Notes: generated by a model from the letters alone, not told the origin. A DNA stretch of 38,986 nucleotides from Planctomycetaceae bacterium (GCA_002722955.1 PBMZ01000103.1:1-38986); one strand, 5' to 3'; shown: positions 7,410 to 16,020, numbered from the stretch's first letter. Numbers and translations are program-made.

Positions 7410-9696
7410 ATGGAATCAAGGCTTATTGTGTAGCTGTTTGTTGATCGCCGTGTTGTTCATCACGGGTTGCGAAAATGACGAGAGTCCGTCGGGAAGCGAC
7501 GGATCTGTTGATCCGGGTGCCAGCGCTGAAGTCGAATCTGATGCCGACGGCGAAGCTCCCGAAGCAGCCGCGACGCCAGCGGCGGCAACAGTGAAGACGG
7601 GCGATGTCGTCACCAACTCGGTCGGCATGAAGCTGGCCGTGTTGCCTCCGGGCGAGTTCCAAATGGGTTCGTCTGCGACCGAGGAAAAACGTAGCGGCGA
7701 TGAAACTCGACACGCGATTCGATTGTCGAAGCCAGCGTTTATCGGCGCGTACGAGGTCACTCAAGCTGAGTTCCAACACGTGATGGAAACCAATCCCAGT
7801 GGCATCAGCGACAGCGATAAGTTGCCTGTCCACAACGTGTCTTGGGAGCAAGCATTGGCGTTCTGCCGCAAGTTGTCGGATATGCCGGCGGAGAAAGCGG
7901 CGGGGCGAGTTTATCGGTTGCCGACCGAAGCCGAATGGGAATACGCGTGCCGCGCGGGCAGCACAACCGCGACCTCGTTTGGCAATGCGATTACATCGAC
8001 ACAAGCGAATTTTGACGGCAGTTTTCCCTATGGCACGGACACCAAAGGCACCTTCGTGGGCAAGCCGGAAGCGGTCGGAAGTTATGAGGCCAACGCTTGG
8101 GGCATCTACGACATGCACGGCAACGTGTGGGAGTGGTGCAACGATTGGTATGGCGCCGACTATTACGGAGCGTCTGCGGCTCAAGATCCGCAAGGTCCTG
8201 AAAACGGCATCTCCCACGTGATTCGCGGCGGCAGTTGGTACAACTTTGGTTACGCGCTGCGTTCGGCTTATCGTTCCGAATTCACGCCGCCACTGGAAGC
8301 CAACATCTACGGCTTCCGAGTCGTCGCGTCATTCGGTCCCGGCGACACATTCCAGCCGTCGGCATTGGACAACCCGAATCCAACACCATCGACGCCTCCG
8401 CCAAGTACGCCGGCGACACCACCAGCAGTGGCGTCGAGAACACCAGCAACACCACCGGCTGCCGCTGCTGCTGCAGCAACGACACCACCAGCGATGGCAG
8501 CGCCATCAATGGCCGCCGGAGCGATGTCGCCTGACAGCGGTGAAAGCATGTCTGAATCGATGGCCGATGAACTCACGGAACCGACACCAACTTCGGATAC
8601 CGTGGTGACGAACTTGAAGCCAAAGCCCAAACGCGCTGGCTCGAAGGGCAACGCGTTGACAGCGAGCCACTTGTTTATGTTGCCGATCGCTTTGGTGTGT
8701 GCCTTGTCATTGATCGATCCCGAGAAACTGATTCAAAAGCGGCACTATGATTTGTTGCCGATGTTGCTCATCCCGCTCGCATGGATGATTCCCGACGCGA
8801 TGATTCAAGTTGGAGTTTTAGTGTTGATCGCCGTCGCTGTTGTCATTCGATTGGGGATGGGAATTCGCAGCGGTTCGTTGCCCAAGGCCGTCGTGCCCAA
8901 GATCGATCAACGCACATTGTTGATCCTTGCTGCTTCCGCCTTGGGAGTAGTCACGTTCCTGGAATGGGCGTCGGCTTCGCCAATGACGTTCTTTGATAAG
9001 GTCCTGTCATCGCTATCTCGAGCGACTGCGGCGATGGCCGTGTTCTCGATCGGGAAAAGATGGAAGAATCGCGAAGTCGGGTTGAGCATCGCGTTGGTTT
9101 GGCTGGCTCTGTCGGGTAGCCAAGTTCCGTTGGCGACACCTCTTTTGTTGTGGTCCTTTGTGTTCTTGAACCGAGCCCCGTTGGCGGGCATGTTCTTGGG
9201 TTTTGCGATCGCCACGCATTGGTGGTTGGTCTTCATCGTTCCGCTGTGGGTAAGTTTCTACGGCGGCAAAGCTCGCACGCGATTCTTGACCACAGTCGCC
9301 ACCCTGGGAGCATCCGGCGTGCTGATTCTTTGGGTGTTGCCCGGACTACTTGAGACGAACATTGGTCTGGGCATTGCGACGCAAAGTAGCCTGTCTCTGA
9401 TCGAGCATGTCATAGCGGCCTCCGTGCTGATCGCGGCGGCGGCGGGAACATGGTTCTGGCCCAAAGCGAAGACGGAAACTGTGATCACGGCACTGATCAC
9501 GTTGATCCTGTTTGTGGCCTTCGGGTGTGCTCGAACGGGAGCTTCGTTGTCAGTCGCTTTGCCTTGGCTGACGCTGACCTTCATGGGTGGTTGTGCCTCT
9601 CGCCGCAGCGTTGTGATCACTCAAGGCTTGGTGATGCCGAATGTGAAACGCTTGTGGCAACGCTTGGACAAGATGCGCAATTCGGCGAGTGCTTAG
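7393..9696 (+). CDS. Lipoprotein with FGE-sulfatase-fold domain fused to a polytopic membrane domain
   Basis: The 767-residue product has a lipoprotein signal ending in FITGC (Cys26). Residues about 73-315 form a formylglycine-generating-enzyme-like (FGE-sulfatase/SUMF1) domain: NSVGMKLAVLPPGEFQMGS, YEVTQAEF, VSWEQALAFCRKL, RLPTEAEWEYACR, GNVWEWCNDWYG, VIRGGSW, GFRVV. The cysteine pair that makes FGE catalytic is absent from the segment after RGGSW, so a binding or structural role is more likely. A Pro/Ala/Thr-rich linker (about 318-410) leads to roughly eight to ten hydrophobic helices from about 421 to 745, ending in a basic tail. I do not recognise a family for this part. The frame extends upstream to a TTG at 7315 inside the DUF1501 gene; ATG 7393 is chosen because it gives a compact lipoprotein signal. 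The frame is continuous through the linker. Confidence 0.82.
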   Translation: MRCLDKWNQGLLCSCLLIAVLFITGCENDESPSGSDGSVDPGASAEVESDADGEAPEAAATPAAATVKTGDVVTNSVGMKLAVLPPGEFQMGSSATEEKRSGDETRHAIRLSKPAFIGAYEVTQAEFQHVMETNPSGISDSDKLPVHNVSWEQALAFCRKLSDMPAEKAAGRVYRLPTEAEWEYACRAGSTTATSFGNAITSTQANFDGSFPYGTDTKGTFVGKPEAVGSYEANAWGIYDMHGNVWEWCNDWYGADYYGASAAQDPQGPENGISHVIRGGSWYNFGYALRSAYRSEFTPPLEANIYGFRVVASFGPGDTFQPSALDNPNPTPSTPPPSTPATPPAVASRTPATPPAAAAAAATTPPAMAAPSMAAGAMSPDSGESMSESMADELTEPTPTSDTVVTNLKPKPKRAGSKGNALTASHLFMLPIALVCALSLIDPEKLIQKRHYDLLPMLLIPLAWMIPDAMIQVGVLVLIAVAVVIRLGMGIRSGSLPKAVVPKIDQRTLLILAASALGVVTFLEWASASPMTFFDKVLSSLSRATAAMAVFSIGKRWKNREVGLSIALVWLALSGSQVPLATPLLLWSFVFLNRAPLAGMFLGFAIATHWWLVFIVPLWVSFYGGKARTRFLTTVATLGASGVLILWVLPGLLETNIGLGIATQSSLSLIEHVIAASVLIAAAAGTWFWPKAKTETVITALITLILFVAFGCARTGASLSVALPWLTLTFMGGCASRRSVVITQGLVMPNVKRLWQRLDKMRNSASA

Positions 9697-9701
9697 GTTC
9701 T

Positions 9702-9744
9702 AATGACTAATGGAAGACTCATTGGTGCTTGGACATTGGTCATT
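9702..9744. repeat. CCAATGACC-type inverted repeat
   Basis: AATGACTAATG (9702-9712) pairs with CATTGGTCATT (9734-9744) at 10 of 11 positions. The loop contains GGAAGACTCATTGGTGCTTGG. The same word set (ATGACCAATGG, GGTGCTTGG) occurs at 17442-17519 and 20263-20336, so this is one family. It lies between convergent genes and touches the stop codon of the small minus-strand gene. Confidence 0.7.
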
Positions 9745-10040
9745 CACTTCTTCTTCGGCTGCTTCACGATCACGCCATTCTGAATGTCCTGGACGACTTC
9801 GGCCAAGATTGCAGGGTCGGCGGATTCTATGATGTGAGCGATTCTTGCTTCGGGCACTCCCAGCCGCTCCATCAACTTTTCGGCGGACTCCCAGAGCTTG
9901 GCCTGCTTCTTGCCCTCAGATAGATACAAGTTCGTCACCAACTCGCTGAGCCGTTGCTCGTCGATTTGATCGCGGTTGTCGTAGTAGTTCTTGATGACTT
10001 TTTGTTGATAGCGAGAATACTCGGGCATCAGATGGCTCAT
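9744..10040 (-). CDS. Small conserved-looking hypothetical protein
   Basis: The 98-residue product is hydrophilic and predicted mostly helical: PEYSRYQQKVIKNYYDNRDQ, then a SELVTNLYLSEGKKQAKLWE helix, a MERLGVPEARIAHIIES segment, and a lysine-rich end (KQPKKK). It has no signal peptide or membrane helix and no recognised catalytic motif. I recall similar small proteins in planctomycetes but cannot name a domain. Met5 (10028) is an equally good start. The gene stands alone, convergent with the FGE-like gene. Codon use looks like that of its neighbours, which supports it being real. Confidence 0.7.
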   Translation of the reverse strand: MSHLMPEYSRYQQKVIKNYYDNRDQIDEQRLSELVTNLYLSEGKKQAKLWESAEKLMERLGVPEARIAHIIESADPAILAEVVQDIQNGVIVKQPKKK

Positions 10041-10469
10041 TTCCGGTGGGGTCGATTATCGGACTGATTCACACCGATTCGGGTTCATCAGTGGCATAAC
10101 AGGCTTGATCCGTATGATCGTTCTAGCCCGTCAATCGAGCAAGATCGACATAGCTTACAAACTCCGCGCTGCTACCTCCACTTCCCCAAACAACCGTTGT
10201 TGACGCTAATTCTTGAGCGGTCTTACGATGGTAGGCTTAGGCTCTGTCTGTTGATTGGGATTTCGTCAAGGTGTGAGCTACATGGCGCTAGCCACGGGTT
10301 CTTTTTACCGGCGGCTGCCGCTCACAAACGAGGCAGAGCTTAGGTTGGTCGGACTCTCGACCCATTGATGACAGGAGATAGTTCTCACGGACTGAGATGT
10401 TTGGAACGGTTGCTACTTCAGACTCGCAATGCAGCGTGAAGAGCGACCTGTTGTTTCAGGAGTGAGATC
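10041..10469. other. 429-base intergenic region with one repeat-like hairpin
   Basis: No convincing gene is seen on either strand. Positions 10273-10325 contain GTGAGC and GCTCAC enclosing GGCGCTAGCC and GGCGGCTGCC, an imperfect hairpin of a type common in planctomycete intergenic DNA. The region should contain the divergent promoters of the small gene on the left and the desaturase on the right, but no convincing -35/-10 pair could be fixed by eye. Confidence 0.45.
10458..10462 (+). promoter_or_regulatory. Ribosome binding site for the GTG-initiated desaturase
   Basis: AGGAG lies seven bases before GTG 10470. This is one of the few clear Shine-Dalgarno matches in the window and decides the use of the GTG start. 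Confidence 0.7.
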
Positions 10470-11525
10470 GTGTCGTTGACCACCTTCACCGAGACCGAAC
10501 AACAGGCTTTGGAGGAAAAGTGGACGCTGCCAAGGTTCGTCTATTTTCCCGTCGGGACGGCTGCGCTGGCCATCTTGGCGTTGGATTTGCCTTGGCCGAA
10601 TGACCATTGGGCGTGGCAAGCCCTGTGGGTCTCGCTGGTGACGTATTCGATGTTCTGCTGGACGAGCTGTTTCCACGAGACCGTTCATCAGACGCTTTGT
10701 GGTTCTCGCGCGATCAGCATCTGGCTGGGTCGAATCTTGGGAACGTTGATGTTCGTGCCGTATACGGCATACCGAGAAAGCCATATTCGTCACCACGCTT
10801 ACTTGAACAAGCCCGCCGACTGGGAGCTATGGCCGTATTCAGACCCGAACACGTCGCTGCGCTTTCGGCGAGTGTTCGTGTGGTTTGATTTGATCGTTGG
10901 CGTGTTTATGTCGCCAGCGATTTATAGCCGCTTGTACTTTCATCCCGATTCGCCGATCACCAACCCGGAAACTCGCAAGACGCTTCGGCGCGAGTACATC
11001 GGCATGATATTGGTTTGGGCTTCGATCATTGGTGGCGTCATTTATGCTGGGCGAGTGCACACGTTCTTGATGGCTTGGGTGTTGCCGCACTACTTGGCCG
11101 GTGTCGTTCAAAGTGTTCGTAAGTTTACGGAACATCTGGGTATGAAAGACTACGACCCGATGTTGGGGACGCGAACGGTGATTGGTGACAACTGGCTGAC
11201 GCGCTTTTGCACCTACTTGAATTTTGACATCTTTGTGCACGGTCCTCACCATCGACATCCGCGGGTGTCTCATGATCGTCTGATTGAGAAGATGAATGAT
11301 TACATGAGCGTGAATCCGACAAAGGAATACCCGGTGTTCGCGACGTACTGGCAAGCCATCTGCCACATGATTCCGTCGATGTTCAAGAATCCTGGTGTTG
11401 GCATGAACTTGGGTGCGCCCGAGCCGAAGAAAGAGAAGAGCTCGGAAGTGAACAACTTCGTCGCTGATGTTACTCGCGAAGTGCTCGCTGATGCCGATGT
11501 CGATCCGATGCACTTGTCGTCTTAG
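10470..11525 (+). CDS. Membrane fatty-acid-desaturase-type di-iron enzyme
   Basis: This 351-residue integral membrane enzyme has the three histidine boxes of the fatty acid desaturase/hydroxylase superfamily: HETVH (69-73), HIRHH (105-109) and HGPHH (257-261). Helices flank them at about 24-62, 86-100, 137-155 and 178-212. These boxes bind a non-haem di-iron centre that activates O2 to desaturate or hydroxylate lipid chains. EHLG at 221-224 supplies another histidine often seen in this group. Substrate is unknown; fatty acyl lipids or carotenoids are both possible, and no carotenoid gene is adjacent. The start is GTG with AGGAG seven bases upstream. The C-terminal tail is charged (PEPKKEKSSEV) and presumably cytoplasmic. 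The gene is monocistronic, convergent with the anti-sigma-like gene 19 bases away. Confidence 0.88.
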   Translation: MSLTTFTETEQQALEEKWTLPRFVYFPVGTAALAILALDLPWPNDHWAWQALWVSLVTYSMFCWTSCFHETVHQTLCGSRAISIWLGRILGTLMFVPYTAYRESHIRHHAYLNKPADWELWPYSDPNTSLRFRRVFVWFDLIVGVFMSPAIYSRLYFHPDSPITNPETRKTLRREYIGMILVWASIIGGVIYAGRVHTFLMAWVLPHYLAGVVQSVRKFTEHLGMKDYDPMLGTRTVIGDNWLTRFCTYLNFDIFVHGPHHRHPRVSHDRLIEKMNDYMSVNPTKEYPVFATYWQAICHMIPSMFKNPGVGMNLGAPEPKKEKSSEVNNFVADVTREVLADADVDPMHLSS

Positions 11526-11544
11526 GCGGAAGTGAATCTGGCGT

Positions 11545-12819
11545 CTACGCTGCGCCCGAGCCATCCTCGCCCTGGTCATCATTCGGCTGTGTCTTGCTTT
11601 GGTCCTCGACCAACACGATCAAAAGCTGGACTGCTCGTGTGCTGCCACGCCGTGGTTTTCCTGCCACACCGCCACCGGCAACTCCACCCCCTGCGATCTT
11701 TGCTTGATTCGGCAGAGCTCCACCGGGTAATGACCCTTCGCCCGCATTAGCGGCGGGTTGATTTGTTGCTCGCGTTGCCACCAATTGGTCGCGAGCAGCC
11801 AAATAACGCTTCGGGATGGCCATTCGGACTTGCCGCTGGTTGACGTTGCCGAGTTGCCGTTCCGCTGACACGACTGCGGGGGCCGGGGGAGTCGCTCTGG
11901 GCTTGGCCTTTTCTTCCTTGGAATCAGTGTTCTCTTTCGAAGCAACACCGAAGCCAGCTGAATCGGACTGTAAAAACAGTTGCTGTGATTTTGTATCCAA
12001 GCTAGCGATGTTAAGGTTGGATTCGACTTGGAGTTCTTGGAACAGGCTCTCGTTCTTCAACTGGGCAAGAGCCTGAGAGAGTTGACTGCTATCCGCCTCG
12101 ACAAACACAGCCATCATCTCTTCCTCCGCTGCGCTGTTATCTTTCGCGGGCTCGGTTGGTTGGTCCGCGTTGGCGATTTGATTCTTAGCCAGCAGAACTT
12201 GAAGTTTTTCGAGTCCTTGGATTCGATCGACCACGGTCAGTCGGACAACCGCGATCTCACCCTGACTGGTGTCCAAGGCTTCGATGACTTCGCCAACCTG
12301 TGCACTGCTGAGATTCTCATCAAACAGCAATTGGGAACGCATCGGCATTTCGAGGCCAGCCGGTTCACTAATTGCCATGGCCACATCTGCGGATGCGGCT
12401 TCTTCGGGTGCCTCATCGAAATCTTCGACCTCGGAGAAGGATGCCTGCGGTGCAGCCGTTGTTGCGACTGATTCTGGCGAGGTGTTGGCTCGGAACCAAA
12501 ACGGCAACACGATGATGGCAGCGGCGACACTGGCAACTGCCGACGCGATCACGAACAGGCGGCTTCGGGCCGGGCGCGTGGGCTCGCCGTCCAAGAGCAT
12601 CGACCGTTCGGCCGATTGCATAACCTCGGCGGCAAACGATTCGTTCAACTCGAACTGCGGCAATGCCTGGATCAATTCCGAGAGCTGTTTGGACTCGTCC
12701 AATTCCTGCTGTGAGTCTGCGTTCTCGCCGACGTCACGTTCAGCCAATCGGGATTCGGTGGGATCAAGTTCACCGTCCAGATAAGCAGAAATCATCGTGT
12801 TTTGATCGTTTGCCGACAT
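11545..12819 (-). CDS. Anti-sigma-factor-like single-pass membrane protein
   Basis: The 424-residue protein begins with ISAYLDGELDPTE, the motif that opens many RsiW-type anti-sigma factors. An acidic helical region follows (to about 75), then one membrane helix (about 88-108, FVIASAVASVAAAIIVLPFW). The long periplasmic part is rich in Ala, Glu, Ser and Gln and contains a RLTVVDRIQGLEKLQVLLAKN helix and an AGGGVAGGGVAG run near the end. The zinc-binding His-X3-Cys-X2-Cys of classical ZAS domains is absent. By analogy it would hold an ECF sigma factor at the membrane, but no sigma gene lies beside it; the one ECF gene in the window is 21 kb away. Function therefore rests on the N-terminal motif and topology only. 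Confidence 0.7.
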   Translation of the reverse strand: MSANDQNTMISAYLDGELDPTESRLAERDVGENADSQQELDESKQLSELIQALPQFELNESFAAEVMQSAERSMLLDGEPTRPARSRLFVIASAVASVAAAIIVLPFWFRANTSPESVATTAAPQASFSEVEDFDEAPEEAASADVAMAISEPAGLEMPMRSQLLFDENLSSAQVGEVIEALDTSQGEIAVVRLTVVDRIQGLEKLQVLLAKNQIANADQPTEPAKDNSAAEEEMMAVFVEADSSQLSQALAQLKNESLFQELQVESNLNIASLDTKSQQLFLQSDSAGFGVASKENTDSKEEKAKPRATPPAPAVVSAERQLGNVNQRQVRMAIPKRYLAARDQLVATRATNQPAANAGEGSLPGGALPNQAKIAGGGVAGGGVAGKPRRGSTRAVQLLIVLVEDQSKTQPNDDQGEDGSGAA

Positions 12820-13147
12820 TTCAGCGTCAAAATTTCAGTGAAGTTGCCAATTACCTTACGCCAGATGTCACCGGAGAGTTTGATTTCCCGGACAAGTGCG
12901 AAGTCATTCGAATCAGACGCACCAGAGCCCAGAAAGTTCCCAAATATATCATCGGCATTGATCAGCCGTAACATGCGATTGTTCAACAGCTTACAGAGTG
13001 CAGATATTTTCCAGAACGCCCTAATTTGTCAATCCTAAGCGGTTGCATAATCGATATTGCCGACGTAATGTGACCAAAACAATAATGCGGGATTCCCGCT
13101 ACACATTGCGTATATTTCCTCGGTGAATCAATAGGACGGCGATTTTT
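12820..13147. other. 328-base divergent intergenic region
   Basis: This A/T-richer gap separates the divergent anti-sigma-like and SEC-C genes and must contain both promoters. A small perfect palindrome GCGGGATTCCCGC lies at 13087-13099, about 50 bases before the SEC-C start, and could be an operator, but there is only one copy. A 64-codon minus-strand frame crosses the gap but shows no family features. Confidence 0.4.
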
Positions 13148-15292
13148 ATGGCGATCGAACCCTATGATCCATGTCCCTGTGGCAGTGGCAACAAACTGAA
13201 ATTCTGTTGTGCCGCCATCGTGCGCGACATGGAAAAAGTGATCGGCCTGCAAAACGCGGGTCAAAATCATCAAGCGCTCAAACAGCTCGAAGCTCTCGAA
13301 AAGGACAACAAGGACAACATCTGGATTCTGTCGATGAAATCCATCGTGTTGTTAAACGAGCAGCGTGTCGAGGAAGCGCGAACGAACTTGGACCGGCTGC
13401 TTGAATTGAGCCCTGATCACGCCGTCGGCATCGCGTGCCAAGCGTGGGTTCGGCTACGTCTCGAGGGTTACGCCAAAGCGAAACCAGTCATCTATCGTGC
13501 GCTTCAGCGTTCCATGCAAGCGGCCCCTGCCGTGATTAGTGCGCTGCTTCAAACGATCGCGAATTTCATGGAGCAGACAGGCTGCGTGTTGTCGATGCGG
13601 CAACATATGGCGCTGGCCTTGCGTTATGCCAATCCAGAAAGCCGTGAGCAATTGTTCGTCGAGTTGATGGAGCTGGACAACGACGCCGAGCTACCATACC
13701 CGCTGCGCGGCGTTCACGAGATGGCGAATTTTGAACCGCCCGAGGATAAGGAAAAGGATTATCGCACGGCCATGCGTCTTGCGTTTCTCGGCTGTTTCGG
13801 GATGGCGGCTAAGATGTTCGACGACTTGACCGAATCCTGCGCGGACTCGGCCGAGCTTCACTATAACGCTGGCTTATGCCACGCCTGGGATGGTGACGAA
13901 GCACCGGCGGCCGACGCACTGCACCGCGCGGCGGAATTGTTCGAGAACTTCGATGATGCCGTCGAGGCCGAAACGATTGCTCAACTGTTGGATGCGAACG
14001 ACAGCAACTTTTCGACGGCCATCATGCAGTCGTCAATGCAAGCATCAGAGATCTCAACGATCCTGACGAAGCTTGACGAGCATCCTCAGTTTGTTCGCAT
14101 GCACACTGAAGAGGAGATGGCAAGTTCGCGCAGCTATCAAGTTATCTCGGTCGAGCCATCCGAAGACGCTGTCGCCGAGGATGTTGACTTCTCGACATTG
14201 CCGCAAATCCTGGGCAGTGTCACGTTCATGGATGAAACGTCGCAGGCGTTAGCATTCGGAATGGAAGGCGAGCCGCTCGAGGCGGTCCGCGAGCTGTTGT
14301 CTTCAGTTGCTGGCGATCTTGTCAGCGACGAGATCTCGGAGGAGACTGGCGATCCGATCGAGATGGCCGTTGACTACCTGTCCGATGTGGAAAGCATTCT
14401 GCGATTCGATCGTTACCTCGGTGCGGACATCTTGCCTGGTCAAGTGCGTCGGTTAAGGCATCGTTTTCAAACGGAAGCCATCGATAACGTTTGGCTGCAG
14501 GAGCCTCAAAGCACGCTCGACAATCAGTCGCCCACGGAAGCGACCGGCAACGAGGAGCTGAAGGTTGCCCTGTCGGCTGCTGTAGTGGCGCTAGAAGCTC
14601 AGATGGGTCGAGCACAAATGGCGTACGACTTCGCCGGATTGCGTGATCGTTTACAAGTTTCTTCGCCGGCGACGATCACGATCGGAGACGATGATGCGAT
14701 CAATTCGTTCTCGAACATGAAGTTGTTTCGCATCGACATCGGCCAATTGTCCGATGATCGTATGTCCGAGGTCTTGAATCGCAGCCTTGTTGTTGGTGAG
14801 AGCCAGTTTCTGGAAGCAGTCCTTTTGGAATTCGCCAATCGACCATCGATCCACGAGAACGTCGAACTGGAACGTGTGTACGAGGGCTTGGTCAATATCG
14901 CCATTGCGAAGATGGATGACGAAGCGGCCCTCGATTGGATGCATAAGGCAAAGGCCGAAGTGCCCAAGGCTGCAAACGCTTTTGAACGCGAAGTTGCTTG
15001 GGTGATCCGCGAGGCGATGTTCAGAGCTCACGACAAAAATGATCCTCAGTTGCGGCCGCTTCTGAAAGATGCCTGGAATCGATATGGCGTCAAGCTGCCT
15101 CAGCTGCGCGAGCACTTGGTTCAGATTTGCGAGATGCACGGCATTCAGGATCCGCCGTGGGATACGCCCGAATTGGTGACTTCCGCAAGCGAACCGGCGG
15201 CCACTTCTGGTGGCCTTTGGACACCCGGCAGTGACTCGGGGCCGGCGGCGAATGAAGGCGGTGAATCCAAACTTTGGGTGCCTGGCCAATAG
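13148..15292 (+). CDS. SEC-C zinc-motif protein with TPR-like repeats
   Basis: The 714-residue soluble protein opens with DPCPCGSGNKLKFCC (Cys9, Cys11, Cys20, Cys21), the SEC-C zinc motif first seen at the SecA C-terminus, where it contacts SecB and ribosomes. The next several hundred residues are helical with TPR-like spacing: AGQNHQALKQLEALEKDNKDN, EARTNLDRLLELSPDHAVG, SAELHYNAGLCHAWDGDEA with ADALHRAAELF. The C-terminal half is helical but not recognised, ending in a Ser/Pro/Gly-rich tail with two similar short motifs, GGLWTPGSD and SKLWVPGQ. There is no signal peptide or membrane segment. A protein-interaction scaffold linked to translation or secretion is plausible but unproven. AGGA ten bases upstream supports ATG 13148. 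The gene appears monocistronic. Confidence 0.8.
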   Translation: MAIEPYDPCPCGSGNKLKFCCAAIVRDMEKVIGLQNAGQNHQALKQLEALEKDNKDNIWILSMKSIVLLNEQRVEEARTNLDRLLELSPDHAVGIACQAWVRLRLEGYAKAKPVIYRALQRSMQAAPAVISALLQTIANFMEQTGCVLSMRQHMALALRYANPESREQLFVELMELDNDAELPYPLRGVHEMANFEPPEDKEKDYRTAMRLAFLGCFGMAAKMFDDLTESCADSAELHYNAGLCHAWDGDEAPAADALHRAAELFENFDDAVEAETIAQLLDANDSNFSTAIMQSSMQASEISTILTKLDEHPQFVRMHTEEEMASSRSYQVISVEPSEDAVAEDVDFSTLPQILGSVTFMDETSQALAFGMEGEPLEAVRELLSSVAGDLVSDEISEETGDPIEMAVDYLSDVESILRFDRYLGADILPGQVRRLRHRFQTEAIDNVWLQEPQSTLDNQSPTEATGNEELKVALSAAVVALEAQMGRAQMAYDFAGLRDRLQVSSPATITIGDDDAINSFSNMKLFRIDIGQLSDDRMSEVLNRSLVVGESQFLEAVLLEFANRPSIHENVELERVYEGLVNIAIAKMDDEAALDWMHKAKAEVPKAANAFEREVAWVIREAMFRAHDKNDPQLRPLLKDAWNRYGVKLPQLREHLVQICEMHGIQDPPWDTPELVTSASEPAATSGGLWTPGSDSGPAANEGGESKLWVPGQ

Positions 15293-15302
15293 CACCAGAG
15301 TT

Positions 15303-15330
15303 GTGAGCCGCGACGCGTAAGCGGCCGGGC
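15303..15330. repeat. Short GC-rich intergenic repeat (GAGCCGCGACGCGTAAGCGG type)
   Basis: GTGAGCCGCGACGCGTAAGC followed by GGCCGGGC lies 11 bases beyond the SEC-C stop. The central ACGCGT and CCGC/GCGG make it partly self-complementary. It resembles a repeat common in Rhodopirellula-type genomes and shares the GACGCGTGAGC-like word with the element at 23198-23295. Recognition is from memory. Confidence 0.45.
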
Positions 15331-15363
15331 AATCGTGCGGATTTAGTAGGTCGACTGACGAAG

Positions 15364-16020
15364 TTATAGCATCTCGACCAGATCGTTAAGGCTTTTGCCG
15401 ACGATCGTTGCTACTGAAAAGTCTTGCATGTCTGTGTGCCGATTGGGGATCGACATGACCATTGCGCCCGCGGCGGCACCGGCTTCAGTACCGGCTTGGC
15501 TGTCTTCGAGGACAAGCATTTCTTGCGGAGCGATCTGCAAGCTTTTTGCAGCCTTTTGATAGATCTCAGGATTCGGCTTTCCCTCGACAACGTCTTCGGC
15601 CGAGAGCAACGCAACGAAACGATCGCTCAAATCAAATCGTTTCAGCAGATCAAGTAGGTAGTCGCGATAGGAGGAGGTCGCCACGCACTTGGGAATGTTT
15701 CGTGCTTCGAGCAAATCCAACAGCTCGAACAATCCCGGCATGGGCTGAAGATGGGCGTCTAAGTGCGAGTAAAAGATCTCCTTGGTCTCGTCGATCATGG
15801 TGTCGATCGAATCACTTAAACCCAACGCTTCTTTGAGAATCGCGAATGCCTCGTGCGCCCGACGGCCCATCATTTGACTGCGGACATCTTCTGGCATGGT
15901 CTTACCGCGACGCTCGACAAGGATATTGCCGGCAATCTCGAAGACGTCTTCTGTGTTAAACATCAGGCCGTCAAGATCGAAGGCGACTCCGCGAACTGAT
16001 GCTAAAGGGGATTGGTTCAA
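15364..16020 (-). CDS. HAD-superfamily hydrolase, beta-phosphoglucomutase/phosphoglycolate phosphatase-like
   Basis: The 218-residue cytoplasmic enzyme shows all four HAD motifs: FDLDGLMFNTED with nucleophile Asp15 and acid Asp17, ATSS (motif II), GKPNPEIYQKA (motif III lysine) and LEDSQAGTEA (motif IV acidic residues). The segment between motifs I and II is a helical cap of subclass I, as in beta-phosphoglucomutases, Gph and sugar-phosphate phosphatases. The gene follows glcF on the same strand after an 85-base repeat-filled gap. This suggests, as inference only, that it dephosphorylates 2-phosphoglycolate to give the glycolate used by GlcDEF. Other sugar phosphates are equally possible from sequence alone. 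Length is normal for the family. Confidence 0.88.
   Translation of the reverse strand: MNQSPLASVRGVAFDLDGLMFNTEDVFEIAGNILVERRGKTMPEDVRSQMMGRRAHEAFAILKEALGLSDSIDTMIDETKEIFYSHLDAHLQPMPGLFELLDLLEARNIPKCVATSSYRDYLLDLLKRFDLSDRFVALLSAEDVVEGKPNPEIYQKAAKSLQIAPQEMLVLEDSQAGTEAGAAAGAMVMSIPNRHTDMQDFSVATIVGKSLNDLVEML

Noticed and set aside
7423..8217. 264-codon open frame on the minus strand opposite the FGE-like gene
   Set aside because: Arg/His/Val-rich translation without domain pattern; the plus frame has a clear FGE-fold domain.
8380..8560. Possible frameshift or recombination joint in the Pro/Ala/Thr-rich linker
   Set aside because: The frame stays open and the composition is a normal low-complexity linker; no stop or abrupt codon change is seen.
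10839..11582. 247-codon minus-strand frame opposite the desaturase
   Set aside because: The plus strand has three intact histidine boxes; the minus translation is Arg/His-rich shadow sequence.
12792..12986. 64-codon minus-strand frame upstream of the anti-sigma-like gene
   Set aside because: Considered as a remnant or small sigma partner, but it overlaps the next start by 28 bases, has no ribosome binding site and no sigma region 2 or 4 pattern.
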